Assembly: GCF_932276165.1 (NCBI RefSeq)
Contig: NC_064003.1
Span: 10,124,001 to 10,188,000 of the forward strand
Source of the DNA: Plutella xylostella
Taxonomy: Eukaryota; Arthropoda; Insecta; Lepidoptera; Plutellidae
Direction of reading: 5' to 3'
Length of the DNA stretch: 64,000 bases
Position 1 is the stretch's first letter, and every line of letters starts with the position of its first letter. A program made the translations under genes and the position numbers. Positions 42,003 to 54,395 of this stretch are shown piece after piece. Under the pieces are notes generated by a model. It was given only the letters and a program-made list of their open reading frames with translations, was not told where the DNA came from and did not search any database.

Positions 42003-45000
42003 CTTGTACACAACAAGGAAATAGGAAATAGGTTAGATAGATAGATACAAAAAGCCGTCTTGTCACTTAAAGCGATATCGGCCAGACAATGTTTGGATGA
42101 AGGGAATAAAACACTAAGATTGGAAACAGTGTACGGTTTTTCATGGAAAACGGATGAACGAACAAATTTTTTTTTGGATGAACGTAAGTGGGTAGGTAAC
42201 TGGTAACCAGGGTTATTATAAACATAGGGTTATTTTTACCCTGGAATTTCCTTCTACCGACTTTGATACGCTACCTCAGGAGTGAAGAATAGATACTATT
42301 GGTAATATTAGTTTCGCTCTTTTCATAGCCTCTAAAAATTTGCAGTACTTAAGGATAGCCGGCGTTGGCAGTTACGTCATCTCACAATTTATGTTGATGT
42401 TAATATAGTTTATGTGTGCTCTCTCTGGGTGTATTTGTGTGTTTGTTTGTCACTTTTGATTTAGTCTACCGATTGACAAAGGTAGATTGGGTAACAGAAG
42501 GAATTTGCCTCTATTTACTTACGTAAGTAATATTTGCTGGGCGACAGTTGTTCGGTGGTTGTAATGTTGGAATGTCTGGCTGAGTAATTTGAGTTAGGCA
42601 TAAATATGGTATCGAGTGAGACTTATAGTTTAGAAGCTTATCGTATAACTTGTTATTTTTATTAGGAGTTTAACAGAAAAGTTCAATCTTTTGTTAATTA
42701 TAAATTCACGTAACACATGAATTAAATCGATGTCGTATCATCAAAAGTATACAAACTTTTTTTTTTTTTTTTTTTTTTTTTAACGCTACGGTGTTATGTA
42801 TGTTTATTATTTATTTATTTAAGAATACATTAAATACATTTAGGTTACAAATGAATAGTGCGTCAGAAACCTGTTAGGGTTTATATGCGCACTATGGTTC
42901 CTCGACTGACAAAAATGTCCTTAGGCACCTGACGTTACTAGACCGACAATATCAACCTACAAATTTATACCAAACAAAGTGGGGAATTCCATTACGAACA
43001 CTATCCACATCTCATCAGCGGCGTCACATGGCACGTTGAAAAACGTCCGCTGCCGCTGTCAGTGTTCTTTTTTCAAAAATTCATTCTTTTAATAACGGCC
43101 AGGTTTATGATGGCACCTTAATTTTTTAACCGGCCATTATTTCAGGTTTGCGACAGAGATGGCCCGATTACGGCTGGTCACTGCAAGTGCGTGCATTAAT
43201 AACTGACTTCAGGTTTTTGGCGTGTGTAAAGACAATTTGTTGCGCGCGCGCAGGGAGTTGATACAGTTGTCCGACGCTGGTTTCTTTTAAAAAAAAACAA
43301 AAGTTTTTATTCTCTCTCATAGTTTTCTGGAGATAAATAGAGAAATGTGTGTGTGTTTGAGCATCTATTATTGCTTAGTGGTGGTTTGAACGGATGGCCG
43401 CTTTTCCCGCATCGATAAATATAATTTTACAACCTATGAATTTGCTTTTGTAACTAGACTACTGCTATTTCTAACATTGAGAACGGTTCTAACATACTGT
43501 GCCATTGTACATACAGTAGTTAGTAAAATATAAGTATTATCGTATCCCCTTGGACAATACACACACAATCGTGCGGTTCGAAATCATCTTTTTCTGATTT
43601 ACTCGAGACGTTTTGGTGTCAGCCGCACTGAGGTTTACTTTATGATTAAAAGTTAAATAATAATGATTTTATTCCATTACCTTCGTGTGTATGGCAAAGT
43701 AAATCCGTGACGATAGGGGTTTAAGTAATAAAATTATATTTCATGTTAAATTTGAATTTGCAAGTTCAGGTTTGAATGTTTAGTTATGTCACGGTGATTC
43801 CTTAGTATTTTAAGGTTTAGAATAAGATTTTTAGGACAATAAATTTATTAAGAGTATTTATTATCATTGGTATGGCATTCCAAGATTGTTTTATATGAAA
43901 GTTTGTTTCTACTATGAAAATATTTATATTACTAGACTAATAAATCAATGTGAATGGCACAATTGGGATACTTAAATAGTATCTCTCCATTCATATCTAT
44001 ACTTAATAGTATTTCTCAAAATCTCTATACAGAGTAGAAGTACCTTTCTCTGTCACAATTTTAAAATACCTCGAAGTCTAATTCTGGGAAGGAGATTTAT
44101 TAATTTAATCATATAATTTTGCTACATAATAATGCTTATATTATGTTAAACGTTATGACCGTTATATGCAACCAGTTCTTCCAGTTGATGTGTGAACGTA
44201 CATCTTAGTAATTAATCTGTCGCTTTTATCATGTCACAAATACTTGCTAAAATATCCTTTTCATCTTCCACAACTTCTATTTCAACTCTCCAGAGCCTGT
44301 TTTCTTTTGATTTCTAGTGGTGGTTATGTTGGTGTCGTTAAATAGATTATGCGTGATTACGAACAGTTGTACTAAAGTAAATTGTGTCTTTTCTTGTGTT
44401 TGTTTATATTTTTTTAGAGTTGACGTTACTTTGATTAATATCTGCTGAAGAATGTGCGTTTCTGCAATGTGTATTAGGTCAGCGGAGCGGAGATAACTCT
44501 GGGGTTAGGTTATTTTATTTGTTACTAGACAGTGCTTTTCTAAAGTAAACTTGTTTTGATCATAATCATTTAGTTGCATTTTTTACGGCTCCAGTTCATT
44601 TAATTAACTAAAGACAACCATACACATTACACATGTCATGTAAAATTTTCTTCAGTGGGTACTATAGTAGGCTCTGATCCTATTCCTACGTAGGTAGGTA
44701 CGTTTATAGATAAGTAGGTAATTCATTTAAAAAGAAACAGAAACACCTCTAATTGTGTGATGGTATTTCATTGTATATGTTAGTTAAGATGACCAGTAGG
44801 TAACAATAAACCAGCAACCTATACAGTTTTTTCACATCCTTCCTGAAATGGCTAACAATCCCCCTTTTACCCACTTATATCTATATAATGCAACTTAAGT
44901 AAGCCTATCGCGTCCTCTCAAGTACTAATTTGAAGTAATATCGTAAAGACGGTGTTTTTTTATTCCGTGGAGGCACGCTAGTGTTGGGAGTCGAAGTGTC

Positions 45001-45360
45001 GACACATTATGTGCGGCTGGCAGGCGACGGTGATTAGTTTGATAGTTTTATTTACATAATGGTTATTGCGTATTTAACCGGCTATTATGCTACCTGTATG
45101 TAGTAGCGCTCGGCTTTGAAGATAGTTTTTAGTTTGTAAATATCACTGCAATCTTTTTTGTCTTATTTAATGAAAATAGGAAAGACAATCGTGTGATTTT
45201 TACGCTATGAAAATGATTTCTTCAAAAGTTGCAGTGGTGGTTCAGGTCGGTCAAAATACAGGTTACTTACCTGTATACCAACTGGAAGAATTAATCATAA
45301 CCACCTAAAAGTATGTTCCTGAAACTTGCGTTTACAAATTTCTCAGTTATCAACAACTGA
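42003..45360. other. non-coding DNA with poly(T) tract
   Basis: No gene seen. A T tract of more than 20 bases at about 42758-42781 suggests the A-tail of a minus-strand retroposon. 43000-43260 is GC-richer and repeat-poor. The remainder is AT-rich and featureless. Confidence 0.35.
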
Positions 45361-45383
45361 TCAGTGGTAATAAGTTGGTGCCG

Positions 45384-45423
45384 TATCGATAAAATATTAA
45401 CTTATCGAGTTAAAGTATCGATA
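45384..45423. promoter_or_regulatory. pair of TATCGATA motifs
   Basis: Perfect DRE-type octamers at 45384-45391 and 45416-45423 with an additional TTATCGAG between them. Function unproven. Confidence 0.35.
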
Positions 45424-45549
45424 AGCCCCACTGACGGACGGGGCTTCCTATCGGATAATTAAATATTGGAGTCGAAACAAAGTAAGTTATAAATGAAAAT
45501 AATGGAAAAAGGAAATTCTTTGTCCTCATAACTTCTATCAAATTTCGGT

Positions 45550-45615
45550 CACCCAAGACTTCATCATCATCAGCCCGCAAAAGTCCATTGACATCTAGGT
45601 AGACTACTTTTCCTT
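45550..45615 (-). repeat. short LINE-type tail fragment
   Basis: CATCATCATCAGCCCGCAAA then AGTCCATTGACATCTAGGTA is the reverse of a common lepidopteran non-LTR 3' end ((GAT)n-terminated). Confidence 0.4.
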
Positions 45616-45829
45616 GGCGAAAATACAAACGACGATCTGTCTAGTTACGTTACGTTTAGAGAGATTATAGAGTCATGGAAAGATACAACATCAACGTGTT
45701 GTCTTTAGTATTTCATACCGTTTCATATACATAATACATAAAACAGGTTCAGTTAAAATAAAGGCATTGCAAATTGAATGGAGTGATCAGTAAGGAAGCA
45801 CCTGTTAAACCGATAATCGCTAGTTGGTG

Positions 45830-46110
45830 TCATTTTGTACGCAGCGCTAATTCGAGAGCTCACACGCAACGCGCGCGATGAAAGATCGAGTTATGTCCCG
45901 ATTCAAAGATAATTTCCGAACGGATTTTAAATACCGATATTGCCATATTGATGAAATATGATCAGTTCGACTCATTCGTTCGAGGGAAATATGATCTGCG
46001 TGCACGGTAGCCGATTGTTATTTAAGATGATTAAATCTATTTGATTTAAGCATTTAAACGGCCAGGCTTTTTGTATAAAATTAAAATATTCTACATTAAC
46101 TAACTTCGCT
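45830..46110. promoter_or_regulatory. repeat-poor patch, candidate regulatory DNA
   Basis: GC-richer at its left end (CACACGCAACGCGCGCGATG), then AT-rich with GATTAAATCTATTTGATTTA. Free of recognisable mobile elements and without coding frames. Confidence 0.25.
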
Positions 46111-48390
46111 GGCATAAAGATAAGGATTGTAGTTTGACCTCCGTGACCCCATTCTCGAGTGTACTTAACCCTACAAGTTTCTTAATTACGTCTCTTTAAC
46201 TTAAAAACGTAAGTAATTGCCTAGTCAATTTTCCTATATACCGAACACTCGCGCATATATTTCGCAAACGATTCAATGACTCATTAAAACCTTTTTACAG
46301 GCAGAAAATTAATTGATTCCGATCTAAATCAACCTCTGTTTCTGACTACGTCATCAGACAGGGACAGGTTGTTTTTGTAGTTCTAGCTAGAGCGAGACGG
46401 CGGATGTGTAAAAACAACATACCAAATACGGTGATCACATGTGGCTAAAATTCGCCATAAGAGATCATCGTTTGCAGTTACAGAGATGCGGTTTTCGCTG
46501 ACGGGTACGTTTTTGAATACAGGTGATTTTTGGGTATAACAGATCGTTGTTGACATTTTGTGCTGCGCAGGAGTGGAGGAAACATGACCATGTGGCGCGC
46601 AGGTGCGACCGATGAAGACGTCAGCCGAGATCACGATCCAGCTAGATCGAAGTCATTGAGTCCGTTACTGCATGTTTTTTTTTAACCAAGGTCCGTTATT
46701 AAATTGCTATTTATTAAACGTCTTTTGATGAAATTATGATGTTTGTCAATTAACATTCTTGTGAATTGATGTCAAAAATTTATTATTAATATCAAACATG
46801 ATGTTGTTTTAAGATATTTGGTCGTGGAAGTACCTACGAACAGTTTAATGGAGTAAAATAGAGATACAAGGTGTTGTCGGCGGCGCCGACTGGGGCCGTA
46901 TCTGGAGATCTGCAGGAGTTGAAGTTGAAACACTGTTTATTACTTACGATAGCCTTTCAATTCTTGTTCGCTAGCTACCAATAATTCCATCGAACTTGAT
47001 TTCTCTTAACACCAGCCTCCCGCAAACAGATCTAGCACTTATTCTACCGAGAATGGAAGTTAAATTGGTTTGTAGTTACAGATGTCACTTGAGCCATTGC
47101 AACGTACAGGTAATGAGTAGATTTGAAGTAGATAAGCGTAGCATATATTTATCTCACTTGTTCATGCAGTGATTACGTATAGGCATTTCTGTTTGTTTTT
47201 CTTTATCATTCTGTGTGATATCTAAGTTGTTTATCGCCTCGTGTTAGCGTTCAGATGTCGGGAATATTATAATTTATATCTCAATTATTGTCGATTTGAG
47301 ATAAAACGTACACAGTGAAGGAATCGCCTTGGTATTTGGGTTTGACAATTTGACGGATTTGCTAAGAAATGTGGCGGTGAGGTAAATACCTGTTCATGAT
47401 TTGGGTCATTTCGATGCAGTGAGATGTATGACTCTGGTGGCAGTATAAAATCGACGCTTAAGGAATAATTTCTAAACTATGAAATCATGGAGGTCAAAGT
47501 TTTACTATTAAATGATAGATAGGTTACAGACGTGGCTAATTAATTGCCTCCTTTATGACATGGTTGAGTTTAATCTCTACAAATGTATCGTATAGATCTA
47601 CCTATACTGTGTTGTCTATACAACTTTACTTGCTGCATTTAATATATTTAATATAACCCCAAATCATTATTGTCAGTACTATACAATATTATTTGTGTGA
47701 ATTTATTTGCTATTAGGTAATGCGATTACCGGGTAGTTTAGTAAACAATATTATAACTACATATTTATCTCTAGAGCTACATAGACAGATTATTAATAGA
47801 TACTTACAATACTAAATTTTGTATACTCTATGTGGATATACAAGACTTCCGTATTATAGCTGAAAACACTTCAAAATCTCTCACGTCACGAAATCTATTT
47901 GATAATACAAAGCAATTATTTTTCACTTCTTTCTTGTAGGGTCATACATCTCATACATTCGCATGAATTCCTCCAAAAGTAACATTTCACGAGTCTGACA
48001 GGTGTGAATGTTTGTGCGAGGCGTTAACTTGTGAAGTAAGGCTTTTACTTTTTCTTACTCAAAATTGGTTAAGTGTGGGTGATGAAGCCTCGAGATTCTT
48101 AGTATTGGGGACCTTCAACTCGTTTCGCTGGGATTTAAATAAAATGAAAGTGATATAAGAAATATACACTCACTGCAGGACACTCTGATTTTGTAATAAA
48201 GAATTTTCACGTAATTATAATGTAACTGAGATTTTATGGAATACACTGGGAATAAATATTTCAAATATCATAACTAATGCAAAAACTCTATCCCCATTGC
48301 CACGTAAAAAAATTTACGCTACACGCAACATTACGCGACCAGTATTCAATAATTGCTGGAAAAACGAAGACCCTCAAGATATCTTGTACC
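46111..48390. other. non-coding DNA
   Basis: No gene or recognised repeat. Moderately GC-rich spots at 46380-46640 contain only short unsupported frames. Confidence 0.3.
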
Positions 48391-48399
48391 TATCTAGAT

Positions 48400-48545
48400 T
48401 TAAAAAACAAACACTAAACGACCACTGACCCCTCAACTTTCCGGAGACGGAAACATGACGGAAACATTCAAAAATAGAACGTCTTGCGACAATGTCGGCG
48501 CGTGACGTCACTTCCGGCGCGGCGCGTGCGCAGAAACCTCGCTCC
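48400..48545 (-). promoter_or_regulatory. candidate promoter with CRE, ETS and NRF1/Ewg motifs
   Basis: Within 31 bases: a perfect CRE TGACGTCA (48503-48510), an ETS-type CTTCCGG (48511-48517) and an NRF1-type palindrome GCGCGTGCGCAG (48522-48533). This trio is typical of CpG-type housekeeping promoters; in insects Ewg binds the NRF1 site. Reading the minus strand, an initiator-like TCAGT occurs at about 48430 and a donor-like TAG|GTACAAG near 48390, which would make a small non-coding first exon, but no coding exon follows in the window that I can identify. Confidence 0.4.
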
Positions 48546-49670
48546 ACACTGTGATGATATAGGTACTTTAATACAAACACTGGCAATAAATTAAAATAAT
48601 ATAAATATATTTTGCTCCGTCTAGTCCATTTTCTTATACGATATTCGTAGGTATACATACAATTGAACAAATAGATTCAGTTGGTTCTAACTTCTTTCAG
48701 GGGTGCGTTTATTCAGGATAAATCTTGCTAAATAAATTTATATATTTATATAAATGTATAATTCAAATTAATGTTTATTAATTAATAGGTACCTTCCAAA
48801 TCTTAGACTTTTATTCTTAGTCATTTGAGAATAGGCCTTAAGCACTGATCCACTTACACGAGGCCATGTCGCTTCCGCCAGCATAAAACGCAACTAGCAC
48901 ACTAAATTAGAACTTACGACTCTATTTCTTTACGTTAAGATCTGTTTTTGATGCGTAAATACTGTGTTAGTCCGGAGACAGTTTTTGTTCAAGTAAAAGA
49001 GTTCAACGCGTAGCTTGAAAGGAAGTTCTTTTTCTTTTTCAATGCAAATACATAATTATTTTATATTTTTAGCATATCAATTGTTAAAAATTATACACTC
49101 AAGTAATGAAAAATTCTAATCATCAAATTCTGAGATGAAATGACCCCATTGTTTACCAATTAATTTAAAATTTTAACATAATATTTACGTTCTTAGTTGG
49201 TACGAGTATATGCTGATGAACTGTGATTTCAATTAAGCTAGTTTTTTTCCGTTTAGGATGAATTAACACTCTAAATGTACAGTCAACAAAAAGCATACAA
49301 AGAACCCGATAATATTAAATTTTATAAACAACTGAATTGTCATGGACAATGCGTGTAGGTGACGGCAGGTCTCCTCACGACGTTTTCACTTAACAACTAT
49401 AACTCACTGGCGACATTTTTTATCACTTTCCTCTGAATTTATTTCGCCGGTGCCTCAGAATAATAACTGTTATGTGGAACAAACTGTTCACTCCCACGCG
49501 ATGTTAAAACGTTATAAATATCGGATTACATTCGATATAAATGATAAAGTATGCCTGTTTTTCCCGTGAGTGCGTTTAATCCACTAGCCCCCTTTTTGAC
49601 AGTTGCCAATTTAACCATAAACCTTTATTTATATAGTCATCTTGCTCCCTTTAATGCTAAATATGAACTA
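48546..49670. other. AT-rich non-coding DNA
   Basis: No gene seen. 49360-49600 is somewhat GC-richer and repeat-poor. Confidence 0.3.
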
Positions 49671-49876
49671 CTAGCTGTTCCCGCGAGCTTTGCTTCGCCT
49701 TAAAAAGTTTTCCCGTGGGAATACGGGATAAAAAGTAGCCTATGTTCTTTCTCAGGATCTAGACCATATGTATACCAAATTTCATTCAAATCCGTTCAGT
49801 AGTTTTGGCGTGAAAGAGTAACAGACAGACAGACACAGTTACTTTCGCATTTATAATATTAGGATAAGGATTAGGA
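49671..49876 (-). mobile_element. non-autonomous Helitron-like element, copy 4
   Basis: Plus strand A|CTAGCTGTTCCCGCGAGC to GGATTAGGA|T, with (CAGA)n and the shared central block, in reverse orientation. The A|T flanks are intact. Confidence 0.75.
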
Positions 49877-50275
49877 TAGGCAACTGGTTTTGATGGGGAT
49901 TTTAGTGATAAATTTACGAGAAAAATGTATAAATGTACAAAAAGTATGTGTAGAAAATCACTTATGGGACATCCAGCATAATGCCTTAGTTTCAGTTTTA
50001 GTTTTTTCAACCCGGATGTGTTCCAATAATCCTGCGACCAAGGCTCGATGGCAAATGAAGCCCTTATTTACCGCGAGCACCCACCGACTCTTCATCTCTA
50101 CTAGTTTTTGTGTCGTTGCTTCTGATGATAATTTTATGGAGTCTAATTAAAAAGGGATTAACAATTCATGAGAGCCACCGCGGGGGGCCGGAGGGTCTAC
50201 GGGTAATTTAAAAGGTTTCTGATCGCAATTTATTGGCGGATCCCTATTCGCCACGAATATACAGTCCAACTACAA
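49877..50275. other. non-coding DNA
   Basis: The later part (50160-50275) is GC-richer (GAGCCACCGCGGGGGGCCGG) and repeat-poor. No gene. Confidence 0.3.
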
Positions 50276-50475
50276 AGTCGTGAAAACGGAAGTGGATCCT
50301 AGCTAATTGTTTAAGATCGCATTTAATCGATCTGTTATATTTATTAAAGGACAAATCCGTTATAAATCCATAATCAATCGGTATTTTATTTTGAAAATGT
50401 ATGTGAAAGTAAGTAAATAACTAATGATCATAATAAGTCTTAGCAAAATCGCACTCTTTGATGTCAGGACTTTAT
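50276..50475. repeat. dispersed repeat related to 8420-8605
   Basis: Co-linear short blocks with the 8.4 kb region: GTCGTGAAAACGGAAGTGGA, ACAAATCCGTTATAAA, AATCGGTATTTTATTTTG, AAATCGCACTCTTTG. Confidence 0.45.
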
Positions 50476-50759
50476 AGTTTCACTGTATCTCCCTATCGAG
50501 TGGCGTTTTACACTACTCTATTATGATTTTTTGTAGTAGGTGTTAGGGTAAGTTGTCAGACGTACATTTCGCATACCCTAAAGTTAAAGTCAAATGCAAA
50601 AGTACCACCTGCCATTGTCGTTCCATATGTCACTGGCTGTGTTTCTAAATCGGTTTAGAAAACACCCTGTATCCATGGCGTACAGTTCGGTTCAAAGAAC
50701 TTGATAGTTGTCCTACATTTATATACTTATTAGAGTTGATAATTTGTATTTCTTCTAAA

Positions 50760-50905
50760 TGTAGGCTGGAAGAAATCGCACTAAGGCGATAAGTCCGCCT
50801 TTGTGTACATAGACTGTCAACTGTAATGATCTGTTCCTATTTTGTATGTTTCTACATATGTGTAATTGTGTATGCAATAAAGTGTTTAAATAAATAAAAT
50901 AAATA
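50760..50905 (+). repeat. retroposon 3' tail with GCGATAAGTCCGCCT motif
   Basis: GGCGATAAGTCCGCCTTTGT, TTTTGTATGTTTCTACATAT and TATGCAATAAAGTGTTTAAA, followed by TAAATAAAATAAATAA. Confidence 0.65.
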
Positions 50906-51700
50906 ATAGTTTTGAAGTTGGCATGAGTATTGCTTATCTTATTGTTCTTAATCGTAATAGGATTGTTTTTATGTTCTAAATAGCTCTGTTACGCCAGTGT
51001 CGGGAAAGTGCCAGTTTTGCTCTTAACACTGCTCTTAAAGTAAGAAAAACTTGTTAGTAAGAGGTAATTTTTTAAAAGACAATTATCATTTATTTGGTGA
51101 ATGTGAATTTTGCAAAATAGGATCTCACTAAAACTTAAAAAGGCTTATTAAGGTTAGATTCATCTCAAGTTCATTTTAATCCATTTATATCACATTATCT
51201 ACCTTCTATTACTCTCTCTAATAAAAAAATAGTTTCAACTAACAAATATGCTACGGTAAGTCATTATAATTAAATCTGATGAAATATGGATGGATGAACC
51301 ATTAAAGAAAGCAAGATGTGAAATCAAGACAGTATCTTGCTCCTTAATTCAATTCTCCGCTTCATTTATTAACCCTTAATTAGATGGAGCTATGTGCCTA
51401 AGTACCGATTACCCCATTTTTTCAGTTGCAAAATGAAAACAATGCTTGCTGCGGTTGGTTAATCGTCGTATTTAAAATGTTTTGCAATTTTAGTGACCAT
51501 TAAGAGTATCGTTGGTCCCTTAATGGCCATTTATATTTATATTATGGCCTCTTCAATGTAAACTTTGTCATTGTTCGGGCATCTTCGCTAATACATATTT
51601 GTGATTTAATACGACAGTGACCTGTAGAGCCACCGTGGGTAGGCTTCGCCCAATAGTGGGACACGAAAGAGCCTTCTTAAAAAGAATCAATTTGAGAGTA
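50906..51700. other. non-coding DNA
   Basis: No gene. AGGCTTCGCCCAATAGTGGG at about 51641 is a relic of a non-LTR retroposon tail. Confidence 0.3.
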
Positions 51701-51868
51701 CAGAATGTTGCAAAAAGGGTATACGAAGCCGAAATGGGGTGAATAAATTGGAATCCAGAGATCGTTTTTTTTGTGAATTTTCAAAACTTTTAGTATCAAA
51801 GTTGTTTAGAATGAACCCCTGAGTCACCCCCTTTGGCATACTTTACCCTTTTTGCAACACCTTGTATA
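51701..51868. mobile_element. MITE family TTGCAAAAAGGG, complete copy
   Basis: Left end CAGAATGTTGCAAAAAGGGT then ATACGAAGCCGAAATGGGGT; right end ACCCCCTTTGGCATACTTTA then CCCTTTTTGCAACACCTTGT. About 168 bp, no coding content. Terminal repeats clear over about 35 bases with mismatches. Confidence 0.7.
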
Positions 51869-52154
51869 TTCCTGGTGTATCTCGAAAATTAAGCTTCCGC
51901 ATAATATAGATGTGCGGGATCACACACACATACAGTATGCTCCGCAATCCCGCGGCGGCCCACAGTTCGTTATCTCGGTGCATCGTCGGTAACCTCTGCG
52001 GGCAAAAAAAACGCACTCCTACTGGATTTCGGCCACTGTACTCTGGCCAAATATAGCTGTTGTGCAATAGTGGCGTCGCTAATAAAACGGCCGCTTGCGG
52101 TTAAGTTATGTACCGGATCAAATGAAAATGATTACCTATTGTAATGTTATACGA

Positions 52155-52275
52155 AAAACAATGGCAATAAGCCCGCCTCTGTGTACTAACTTCTTCTTAA
52201 TTTGTATTTTGTCTGTGTATGTTTTTTTTTTCAAGTATGCAATAAAGTGTCTATAAATAAATAAAAAAAAACAAT
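52155..52275 (+). repeat. retroposon 3' tail
   Basis: GCAATAAGCCCGCCTCTGTG, TTTGTATTTTGTCTGTGTAT, GCAATAAAGTGTCTATAAAT and an A-rich end. Confidence 0.65.
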
Positions 52276-52849
52276 AGGTATGCATTAAGTTACAATTTAT
52301 TTTTAAAACTGTATAATTTATATGACCTATTAGGAGAAAAAAATAGATTTGTGACATTTTATAACGAACGTTTCCAATTCGCAAGCCGTAATTTATTTAG
52401 ATGAGTAAACAATAAGACGATTGATAAATATTTTTTTCATTATCATGTCACACAGTAATCAAGTATGTAATATCAAAAATATTATGTGCCATTTAATGAT
52501 ACTTATCCTTAATTATTATACCAGATTTTACTGTTTCGGTAAAATATATTATGTACTCGCAATTCAATTCAATTAATATTACGAATCTTTATACCTACAT
52601 ACGAAAAGTATCTTCACGCGTATTAACATGTACTAAAAACAATTATAATAATATACGGCTGATCTGACTGGCTATCACCACATTGACAAACTTTTGTTAA
52701 ACAAAACGCCAATTTATACATATTTTCCGCTTTTTACGAAAAAGCAAGTTTAGAAAAAAATCAGCGCCCAATAAATGTTGTCCAGACTGCAGTGAACGTT
52801 ATTCTGTGACGAGCGCGCGTGCAGCGGAGAAAGCGCTTTCAGACGTGGA
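52276..52849. other. AT-rich non-coding DNA
   Basis: No feature recognised. Confidence 0.3.
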
Positions 52850-52984
52850 GGGTTACTCTATACTGACGAAAAACGAACGAACGAGAGCCATCCTGCAATT
52901 GGCACGTTTCATACAACGAGATAGAGTCGTGCCTCACGCAGCAGCTCTCCGTAACTTAGTTTTTCGTTAAATGGAGTGACCCCC
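52850..52984 (+). mobile_element. MITE family GGGTTACTC, copy D
   Basis: 135 bp. Left end GGGTTACTCTATACTGACGA; right end TTTTTCGTTAAATGGAGTGA then CCCC, giving imperfect 26-bp terminal inverted repeats. Internal GCAATTGGCACGTTT and AACGAGATAGAGTCGTG are shared with copies A and B. GTG occurs close to both edges (52845-52847 and 52985-52987). Confidence 0.65.
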
Positions 52985-54205
52985 GTGAACCCCGAGAGCC
53001 TCTTTACGCAACTCTCGGAGGCTTCATTACGCTCCGGGATCCTCGCACACTCATTTATCTTTTGTTGATAATTTCCTTTTTTCGCAGCGCTTTTTTGATG
53101 TAGCTGTTGCACTTGGAAAACATTGTTTTTTGGTATTAAATTGAAAATATTGGGTTGTAAATTTGGAAAGTTTGATAGCGATGTTAGAGAAAACTTAATA
53201 AATTGTTTTTTGTTTTTCCCCAAATACGGAATAATATTGTTGCGATTTGCCCAATCTAGATAACTACATAAGTGGTGCTAAGTTGAAACCCACTTTTGCT
53301 AGCAGGACGGTACATTTGAAATTACATAGAATCTTCTAGCTGAACCAATTTAAAATAATAATTACTTGGAAGTTTTATGTTATTTGTAGAGACTTTTTTT
53401 TGCTCTGACACTCCATCTTGTTCGTAAAAAGTTTATTAAAGTTGGTAACCCATATAATTGGTGCACTGTTAATACCCTCGCCGATCTGTCGTTTAATGTA
53501 ACTTTATTCTAAATATTTACCATACCACTGCCATGAAAAAGGAATGATGCTTATTTCTGACTATCAAGATGTTTTTATTTTAGTGTAAACGTGACATGCA
53601 AGCAAATACTCTATGACTCAAAGATCTACATGGCAAGGTGTCATGTTACTGGGTGTTTTTGTTCCGAATACATAACATTTGTGTACAGGATGCTCCAAAA
53701 ATACATATAAACATGCTCAGTACGATGTATATTACGTTATTTACGATCTATCAAATTAACTGATTTAGGGACTCGTTATTTTCTCAGGTTCTTAATTAAG
53801 CAAAGTAAAGTCACTTGTAAGTTTATAATCACCCTGTGTATATTTGTAAGTCTTTGATGTTATAGTATTCGAGGTTGTCTTTGTGTGGCAGAAAAGAAAG
53901 GAATAGATGTTTGCGGAGTGTGGCCTTTTTCTTAAGGATGTCTTTTAAAATGACCAATATTATTGTTTCATTATTGAAATAACGACCTGGGCACAGTTTA
54001 AATATTAGTTACTAACCTGGGTCATTGTAAGATTTTCTTAGTTTCATGAAAGTATTATCATGAGTTGATCTATCGTCAATTTATAATATGATGATACAAT
54101 TATGGATGATTTTGTAACCTCTGGACATTTGAGACGTTAGCTGTTGATAATAATTTCTAGTTTTAATCATATTAACATCACTTGCTTATAATCTTGTTGT
54201 AGACA
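52985..54205. other. non-coding DNA
   Basis: No gene. A minus-strand frame ending at 52909 overlaps the MITE and is not supported. Confidence 0.3.
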
Positions 54206-54395
54206 TCACATCACCATCATCACAACCCGTCACGTCCCCACTGCTGGGTCGGGTCTCCTTCCAATGAAGGAAGGGTTTTACCTAGCTTAGTCCACCACGC
54301 TGGCCTAGTGCGGGTTGCTGGACCCCAACACAAGCAAGCTTGTGCTGAGAGAGTGGTCGGGTAAGTGGGCAACCCGACTGTCAGATGTTTTCAAG
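54206..54395 (-). repeat. (GAT)n-ended repeat, reverse copy
   Basis: Starts CATCACCATCATCACAACCC and CCCCACTGCTGGG, and runs to ACCCGACTGTCAGATG, the reverse of the 7.74-7.97 kb copy with high similarity. Confidence 0.65.
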
